DNA from: Paulinella micropora
Taxonomy: Eukaryota > Cercozoa > Imbricatea > Euglyphida
Direction: 5' to 3'
Assembly: GCA_009731375.1 (NCBI GenBank)
Contig: BJOX01000341.1
Location: 392,628 to 456,627, forward strand
Length of the DNA: 64,000 nucleotides
Part shown: one piece after another, positions 1 to 64,000 of the stretch
How the letters are laid out: every line of letters begins with the position of its first letter
Numbering within the stretch: position 1 is the stretch's first letter
Translations under genes and position numbers: made by a program
The notes under the pieces: generated by a model
Database searches by the model: none
Seen by the model: the letters and a program-made list of their open reading frames with translations, nothing else
What the model was told of the DNA's origin: nothing

Positions 1-236
1 TCTTCTTCGTCTTCTTCGTCTTCTTCGTCTTCTTCGTCTTCTTCGTCTTCTTCGTCTTCTTCGTCTTCTTCGTCTTCTTCGTCTTCTTCGTCTTCTTCGT
101 CTTCTTCGTCTTCTTCGTCTTCTTCGACTTCTTCGTCTTCTTCGTCTTCTTTTTCTTCTTTTTCTTCTTCTTCTTCTTCTTCTTCTTCTTCTTCTTCTTC
201 TTCTTCTTCTTCTTCTTCTTCTTCTTCTTCTTTAGA
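1..236. repeat. Nine-base TCTTCTTCG minisatellite and TTC repeat
   Basis: About 16 units of TCTTCTTCG (one with A for T) grading into (TTC)n. The strand is pure pyrimidine apart from the G of each unit. Confidence 0.95.
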
Positions 237-590
237 TTGTGTTTGTTTCTAGTTCATGTATTTGTGTATGTATTTATGTATGTATGTGTGCATGTATGTA
301 TGCATGTATGTATGTATGTATGCATGCATGTGTATATGTATGTATGTATCTATGTATGTATGTATGTATGTATGCATGTATGCATGTATGCATGTATGCT
401 TCTATATATGTATGCATGTATGTATTTATGTATGTATGTATGTATGTATGTATGCATGTATGCATGTATATATGTATGCATGTATGTATTTATGTATGCA
501 TGTATGTATGTATGCATGTATGTATGTATGTATGTATGTATGGTATGTATGTATGTATGTATGTATGTATGTATGTATGTATGTATGTAG

Positions 591-10203
<9,613 letters not shown>

Positions 10204-10470
10204 ATATATGAGCAGGCTATTGCGGGAAATGCGGGAAGCGTAAGTAAATATCTGAGGAGTTGGAGTTTGACTATTGCGGGAAATGCGGGAAGCGTATATA
10301 AGTAAATATCTGAGGAGTTGGAGTTTGACTATTGCGGGAAATGCGGGAAGCGTAAGATATGTGAGGAGTTGGAGTTTGACTATTGCGGGAAATGCGGGAA
10401 GCGTAAGTAAATATCTGAGGAGTTGGAGTTTGACTATTGGGGGAAATGCGGGAAGCGTAAGTAAATATAT

Positions 10471-10686
10471 GAGCAGTTCCTAGTTCTTAACTACAATGAG
10501 CAATGACATCAAGTGCTTCGATGTCAACCAATGCTGGTTGCTGTCGCTTGTGTAGTGGCTCATTTGAAAGCCCTCGTCAAGAGCTTACTAATGAGTTAAG
10601 ATACAGATTCTGGACACCGGTATTGACTGAAAACGAAGCGCTCGAAGTTATTGCTCATTGTACTTAATAAATAGGAACTTCTCATA
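10471..10686. mobile_element. Inverted-repeat element family IR-1, copy 1 (MITE-like)
   Basis: About 215 bp with ends that are imperfect inverted repeats (GAGAAGTTCC..CTTAA...CAATGA at one end; TCATTG...TTAAG..GGAACTTCTC at the other). The centre is a stem built on GGCTCATTTGAAAGC and GCTTTCTAATGAGCC. This copy is the most diverged of four. It has no coding capacity. The type is inferred from structure and copy number. Confidence 0.75.
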
Positions 10687-10930
10687 TGAGCAGGCTACAA
10701 AATTAGCAGAGAACCAACCGAACAGACAATCCAAGAAGCAAATAAAAGAAATACAAAAAAGCCAGACCAAGCAAAAGAAATCAAAGATCAAAATCATGAT
10801 CGATAGCAACAAGAAGAATCATGATGAGGGTGTGTGTGTGTGTGCGTGTGTGTGTGTGTGAGGGGGGGGGGGGGGGGGGGGGGGGGGAAAGGGTTTNNNN
10901 NNNNNNCAACACGGAACATAATCACAATTA

Positions 10931-10936
10931 TTTAAT
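10931..10936 (-). terminator. Possible poly(A) signal ATTAAA for the 10.95-11.9 kb gene
   Basis: ATTAAA on the minus strand lies 14 bases after the TAA stop at 10950 and is followed by T/G-rich sequence. It is a common variant of AATAAA; the 3' UTR would be unusually short. Confidence 0.3.
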
Positions 10937-10949
10937 AAAAACACAATGC

Positions 10950-11900
<951 letters not shown>

Positions 11901-11906
11901 TAGCGG

Positions 11907-11964
<58 letters not shown>

Positions 11965-12133
11965 GTAGGTAGATAGACAGATACGGGAGGCAACTAGATC
12001 ACGCAGCTCTCATGAAAGTCATAATTATCAATGACAAAAGTGAGTCCGAGTCGTGCTTTTGAAGTGGTGGCAGGCCGGATGGCAGCAGCGCGTTCGACCA
12101 AAAAAATAATGAGGCGTCGCCTCCTTAAAATAA

Positions 12134-12300
12134 TAATAATACTATATCTGAGGCGTACTGATGCAGCTAATGGCATATCCTCAACGGACATAAGCCTCCA
12201 ATACCCTTGTTCGAGGTCCTCCACCCCCCCGTGTCAGTCTCTCGCCTGATGATCGGGGCCACCGATGGAGCTCCTGAGGGCAAGACTGCACTAAGCCGAG
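12134..12300 (-). mobile_element. Short interspersed element flanked by AAT tracts, copy 1
   Basis: About 140 bp between two AAT runs, repeated almost identically at 27166-27300. On the minus strand it begins near AACCTCGGCTTAG and ends GCCTCAGATATAGT followed by (ATT)n, the layout of a retroposon 3' end with an ATT tail. No coding frame was recognised, so it may be a LINE 3' fragment or a SINE. Confidence 0.6.
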
Positions 12301-12358
<58 letters not shown>

Positions 12359-12379
12359 GTAAAAAATAATGATAATAGT

Positions 12380-12435
<56 letters not shown>

Positions 12436-12442
12436 AATAATA

Positions 12443-12674
12443 GTGCTTCTCTGTCAATGGCTGATGCATTTCTGCACATGCGCCTCCATCGTCTCACCCG
12501 TGAGGGGAGTACGAAGAATTGACGATAGGCTCTAATGACACCCCCGCAAGGGCAGTTCCAACACTTCCAGACGGACCGGTATGTTCAATGAAAATACTGG
12601 TGGCACCGACGGGAATCGAACTGGCGACAGGGCCCAGATGGTAGAACTTGACCACTGGGCTATCACGGTGTCCA
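12443..12674 (-). mobile_element. tRNA-derived SINE, copy 1
   Basis: Read on the minus strand the element begins with a tRNA-like head: acceptor stem near ACACCG, A-box TAGCCCAGTGG, B-box AGTTCGATTCC, and CGGTGCC closing the stem. A body of about 150 bp follows, ending ATGCATCAGCCATTGACAGA, then an (ATT)n tail at 12302-12442. Two further copies at 36.2-36.8 kb confirm the unit. The head shows RNA polymerase III promoter elements; the tail implies LINE-dependent retroposition. Confidence 0.82.
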
Positions 12675-12680
12675 TAATAC

Positions 12681-12740
<60 letters not shown>

Positions 12741-13007
12741 TAACAATAACAATAACAATAATAATGATAATAATAATAATAGTAATAGTAATAATAATAA
12801 TAATAATAATAACAATAATAATAATAATAATAATAAATAAATAAATAAATAAATACATAAATAAATAAAAAATAAATAAATAAATAAATAAAAAATAAAT
12901 AAAAAATAAATATAAATAAATATATAAATAAATAAATAAATAAATAAAATTATAAATAAATAAATAAATAAATAAATTAAAAAGGGGGGGGGGGGGGGGG
13001 GGGAGAA
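12675..13007. repeat. AAT, AAC and AAAT microsatellite block running into poly-G and an N gap
   Basis: (AAT)n changes to (AAC/AAT)n, then to (AAAT)n, then to a G run, ending at the 10-N gap 13008-13017. Confidence 0.95.
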
Positions 13008-13235
13008 NNNNNNNNNNGAGCAAGGACACTTGAGGCTCCCTGACCCCCAGCCTCCGTCTTTTCCAACTACAGGCCGGGCCGGTATGAATTATTAAAGTAA
13101 ACAAGGCACCGCATTATCCGTGGGATTTTACGCTCAGAATTTTAGTTGATATAAAAATCAAACTGCCTGACGATCAGTGAGCGACGGTTATCCTGTTCGG
13201 AGTCATTTTGCATTCAAGTAGTATGATTTCTCTCG

Positions 13236-13495
<260 letters not shown>

Positions 13496-13509
13496 TTTGT
13501 TTGTTTTTC

Positions 13510-14440
13510 TGCATTTATTAATATTAATATCAATAAGCCTGAGTGATGGTGAGCTTGACAAGCCCGGGGCGGGGACACTTATGTCTACTACTCAGTTTAG
13601 TAGTCGTAATAATTTGTAAGTCTTGACTCGTGACCGTAGCCTCCTGCGAGGAAATTACCAACCGGCAACTTGATCAATTGAATACACACACTGCTGTAAA
13701 TTAAACTTAAAATACTTCCGAGGTCAGGAAAGGTACCCTTGCAAAAGACACTGGGCCCCGTCTGTCACTGATTCCAGTTCAAGTTATCAAGTCAAGCTCA
13801 GCGGCTGGTATGATTATATTATTCAGTACTTGACTCGTGACTCCACAGACCTACTTGTCCCTTGCAAAACAATGCAAATCCGTGGCACTGAAGTTCTGAC
13901 TCTGAGAACTAACGAGACTCATGATATTTCAAGTGGAATATAATCGGCGACATTCAAGTTAACAGTGACACACTATTAATATATTATAATTTTTTTTCTT
14001 TTTTATAAAAAAGTTCCATCTTATAAAGTTGCAGCTGAGTGTCTGAACTTACTGATCTTATAAAAACTTGAGTTCCGAGTAGTATCTTATAAAAAGTTAA
14101 ACTTTTTTTACATATAACTTTTTAAATATTAATACCTTTAACTTTTTTTATACGTTGAACTTTAACTTTTTTTGATCATATTAATACTACGTGACTAACT
14201 TGAAGTTAATACTTTCAAGTTTTTTTATACGCTTAACTTTTTCAAGTTTATACACTTAACTTTTTTTTTATACTTTTCAACATATGATATATTATATTTA
14301 TAGAAGTTTTTTTACTCCGGTATATATCAAAAATGATAGAAACTTGATCAATATATACAGATCCGGTATATTTAATAAGTCAGTAAACTTGAAAGTTTAC
14401 CTCAAGTTCCATACAATATTAATATATATCGCTCGGACTT
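13510..14440. other. Low-copy AT-rich intergenic stretch
   Basis: About 930 bases without microsatellite or a coding frame that I can support. It contains many TTATAAAA and AACTTTTTTTATAC motifs (13990-14290), degenerate and in both orientations. It lies beyond the 3' end of the lactonase gene and I see no gene in it. Confidence 0.6.
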
Positions 14441-14444
14441 GGAT

Positions 14445-14775
14445 TTACATATTATTAAAAATCAAGTCACTGGGGAATACACTTTTGTACTGGCGAGCTA
14501 CAAACTCTAAGCAAGTTCCACACGCAAATTCCTTCAAAATCTCCTCCCGAAAGGTGCCAAAACCTCTGTGCGCACGCATATAGCGCTTCACATTCTGAAA
14601 AACTAACTCAGGGGGCATGAGTTCCGGCCAATAGGCAGGCACACGTACATATGTCACTCCCACAACAGCAAACAACATATTTTGCAAATCATCTACCTCT
14701 GCTGCCCCGTGAATTTTCGCATTATCCACCACGAGAACATCACCCTCCCGCAAATAGCCATTGTGACATGATAAC
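14445..14775 (-). pseudogene. DDE-type transposase fragment (Tc1/mariner-IS630 fold)
   Basis: The minus-strand frame reads GDVLVVDNAKIHG, then VPAYWPELMPPELVFQNVKRYMR in outline, the second and third catalytic blocks of the DDE_3 endonuclease family (VlDNarxHk and PxYsPxLNPiExvwxxxKxxlR). The Asp of VDNA and the Glu of PPEL are present; LNP is changed to LMP. There is no N-terminal half in the window, and upstream bases on the same strand change character, so this is a dead or truncated element. No inverted terminal repeats were found. Confidence 0.7.
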
Positions 14776-14781
14776 GGGCAG

Positions 14782-14895
14782 ATCCAGCAGAAGGTATGGG
14801 ACGTGCTCAAGCAGAGCGGGGTAGACTTAAGGCTGATCGGTGGTGCACACGCGACTGAGATGGTGCGTGGGAAGAAACACCCGAGCCTGAAGTAA
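14782..14895 (+). other. Short plus-strand open frame of unknown origin
   Basis: A 37-codon frame after an AG (GGGCAG) reads IQQKVWDVLKQSGVDLRLI then GGAHATEMVRGKKHPSLK and stops. It looks translated but overlaps the antisense of transposon-derived DNA. It may be a fragment of another element or a lost exon. I do not recognise it. Confidence 0.25.
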
Positions 14896-14931
14896 GGGGA
14901 TAGCATCGGGGATGCGGAAATGGATGAAGCA

Positions 14932-15030
14932 CAATGGTATAAGCTGCCAGAACGTCTGAGAGACATCTCATAGAAAGCTGAATTCAAAAATGAACTCAAG
15001 GCGTATATCTTACACCTGCAGCAATCCTGA
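14932..15030 (+). pseudogene. LINE ORF2 C-terminal remnant
   Basis: The frame reads WYKLPERLRDIS, stop, KAEFKNELKAYILHLQQS, stop. It resembles the common last motif of non-LTR retrotransposon ORF2 proteins (W-N-x-LP-xx-R..s..F-k-x-x-L-K-x-x-L). One internal stop is present. It sits next to the transposase fragment. Confidence 0.55.
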
Positions 15031-15390
15031 CACTGCCTACGGGCCTAAAGAGGGCGTTGGACACTTCATCAGATGATGCCTGAGTGTGGGACAAGTTAAG
15101 CGTTAATCACATCCGCCGGAGTGTGGTTAGCCAAACCCCCTTGGGGAGTCACCTCGTGTCTTCCAGCTTTTATGAGCGCCACCTTTATATATACAACTGA
15201 ATGTGATTATAATACTTTCAACGTATATATATATATAATGTTCATAATTATATCTATATATATTTCCTTCCACCTTTTTTTTTTCGAAGCTAGAACTTTA
15301 CCTTAATTCCACAACAGATGAATTTAATATTCTTTATTAACTTTATATATATATTATATTATATTATATATATATTACCTTTTCGTCATT
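15031..15390. other. AT-rich spacer downstream of the lactonase gene
   Basis: Low-copy, strongly AT-rich sequence with TATATA runs. I see no gene in it. Confidence 0.5.
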
Positions 15391-40010
<24,620 letters not shown>

Positions 40011-40746
40011 TTGTTAGACTTTTTGTTTTTGCGACTTGAGAATTTCAAGGCTGAGTGGGGACCAACGGTCGTATTTTACATAGACCTGACGATTCATTCT
40101 GTACCAAAAAGCGCTGCCCGGCAGGTTTAGGCTCCCAGTGGAAGTTGATTCGGATGAAAAATCGTCCTGACACCACCAGTTGCCAAAAGCAGTTCTTTTT
40201 CCCCAAAAAAGAGAATTTGGGGTCTGGGGTGGTAAGACTACGTGCTAGTCAAGTGGCACCTGACCCAATTTCCCGGCCAGGCGCGAAACGGTACACGAAA
40301 CGGCCGTAGTTTTAGCCACTGCGTAAAGCGGAGATACCGTTTTCACCGCAAAGAACGGAGTGGGAAAAAATTTCATGGAGTCCCTGGAGTTTTGATAAGG
40401 GTTAATGAAAACTTGGGCCATGAATCATGAATCCACCATGGAAAATTTATGGAAACATTAAGTTCTGCGACCAGAATCATCATAGAATCCAGAATCATTA
40501 TAGAATAAAATCCAGAATCATTATGATTCTATAATGATTCTCTGTCTGTTAATTTAATAAGAAGCAAATTGTGCAGAAAATAAAGAGTCTAGTCTTGATT
40601 CTGGTCGCAGATCTGTCTGGTCGCAGATCGCCAAAACGTTCTGCGACCAGAATCATATACGGTCGCAGATCTGGTCGCAGAACTCACTGCTTCTAGAATA
40701 ACTCAAACAATAGGAAGGCTTTCAAGATGGAGAGAGAGAGAGAGAG

Positions 40747-40799
<53 letters not shown>

Positions 40800-40941
40800 G
40801 AACATACCAAACAGGCGCAATGCACAGGCAAACGGTAGACAGACAGTACGGTTTTCAATTATGCTCACGCTGTGTGTGTGTGTGTGTGTGCGTGCGTGCG
40901 TGCGTGTGTGTGTGTGTGCGTGTGCGTGTGCGCGTGCGCGC

Positions 40942-40973
<32 letters not shown>

Positions 40974-41036
40974 GTGCGTGTGTGCGTGTGTGTGTGTGTG
41001 GTGTGTGGTGTGTGTGTGTGTGTGTGTTCCTCTAAG
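40011..41036. promoter_or_regulatory. Intergenic spacer of a divergent gene pair
   Basis: About 1 kb between the ATG of the lactonase gene (minus, 40010) and the first coding exon seen of the membrane-protein gene (plus, 41037). The 40050-40430 part is low-copy. 40460-40690 holds inverted repeats of TTCTGCGACCAGAATCAT/ATTCTGGTCGCAGA. 40730-40800 is GA repeat and 40870-41028 is GT/GC repeat capable of Z-DNA. No convincing TATA box was seen. Shared regulation is inferred from position only. Confidence 0.4.
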
Positions 41037-63505
<22,469 letters not shown>

Positions 63506-63552
63506 GTATGTGTGGTGTGTAGATGTAGGTGTGTAGGTGTAGATGTAGATGT

Positions 63553-64000
63553 CTACATCTACATCTACATGAACATCTATACGTAATGTAATGCAATGTA
63601 ATGTAATGTAATGTAATGTGCAATGTAATGTGTAATGTAATGTAATGTAGTGTCATGTAAAGTAATGTAATGTAATGTGTAATGTAATGTGTAATGTAAT
63701 TTAATGTAATTTAATGTAATTTAATGTAATTTAATGTAATGTAATGTAATGTAATGTGCACTGTAATGTGCACTGTAATGTTATGTAATGTCATGTCATG
63801 TAATGTCATGTCATGTAAGATAATGTCATGTCATGTCATGTCATGTCCTGTCATGTCATGTCATGTCATGTTATGTCATGTCATGCAATGCAATGCTATT
63901 CAACGTAATGTAATGTAATGCAATGCAATGTAATGTAATGTAATGTAATGTAATGCAATGTAATGCAATGTAATGCAATGTAATGTAATGTAATGTAATG
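63553..64000. repeat. TGTAA/TGTCA pentanucleotide repeat
   Basis: (AATGT)n with variants (ATGCA, CATGT) in the intron after exon 63367-63505, continuing past the window. Confidence 0.95.

Noticed and set aside
14445-14999. Full 184-residue protein on the minus strand
   Set aside because: Only the C-terminal ~105 residues resemble a transposase; the first part is unrelated sequence in frame.
40055-40309. Plus-strand ORF of 84 residues upstream of the membrane-protein gene
   Set aside because: No splice support, composition not coding-like, and it lies in the intergenic spacer.

Overview
The window is nuclear DNA of an intron-rich animal, not a bacterium. Every credible coding segment is a short exon with GT/AG borders, there are tRNA-derived SINEs, LINE 3' ends and hairpin MITE-like elements, and more than half of the bases are tetra-, tri-, di- or pentanucleotide repeats (GTAT/ACAT, TATC/GATA, AAT/ATT, TTC, CT, TTATG). 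The mixture would fit a mollusc or other lophotrochozoan, but nothing here fixes the species. There are 18 N gaps, most of them next to long G or C homopolymers. Nearly all long open frames are translated microsatellite and were discarded; genes were read from splice sites and codon phase.

Layout. (1) 0.6-10.2 kb, plus strand: the 3' end of a CRP-type LIM-domain gene, seven exons in phase, ending in a double CxxC tail. (2) 10.95-11.9 kb, minus strand: fragments of an unidentified gene. (3) 13.5-15.1 kb: intergenic DNA with a broken DDE transposase and a LINE remnant. (4) 15.4-40.0 kb, minus strand: a nearly complete gene of about 24 very small exons encoding a secreted lactonase-type (3-carboxymuconate cyclase / 6-phosphogluconolactonase-like) beta-propeller. 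(5) A roughly 1 kb intergenic spacer, then 41.0-63.5 kb, plus strand: a divergently placed gene for a single-pass membrane protein with a long Ser/Pro/Gln-rich cytoplasmic tail, continuing past the right edge. A possible GPI-anchored tail exon lies at 35.4 kb on the plus strand.

The most unusual property is shared by all three large genes. Many exons are accompanied by truncated copies of themselves, each carrying one splice site and a piece of microsatellite intron. Copies keeping the acceptor lie upstream of the intact exon and copies keeping the donor lie downstream. The extreme case is the 88-bp exon at 29715-29802, with about a dozen donor-side copies on one side and about eight acceptor-side copies on the other. 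Splice donors also often merge into the repeat itself (exon end followed by GTATGTATGT).

Mobile DNA sits in introns: four copies of a ~215-bp inverted-repeat element, three copies of a ~145-bp near-perfect palindrome, two copies of a GC-rich cruciform element, three tRNA-headed SINEs and two LINE 3' ends sharing a similar tail, four copies of a ~535-bp element bounded by TATC repeats, and three tandem copies of a composite G-rich element. Functions and family names are inferred from sequence reading only; no database search was possible.
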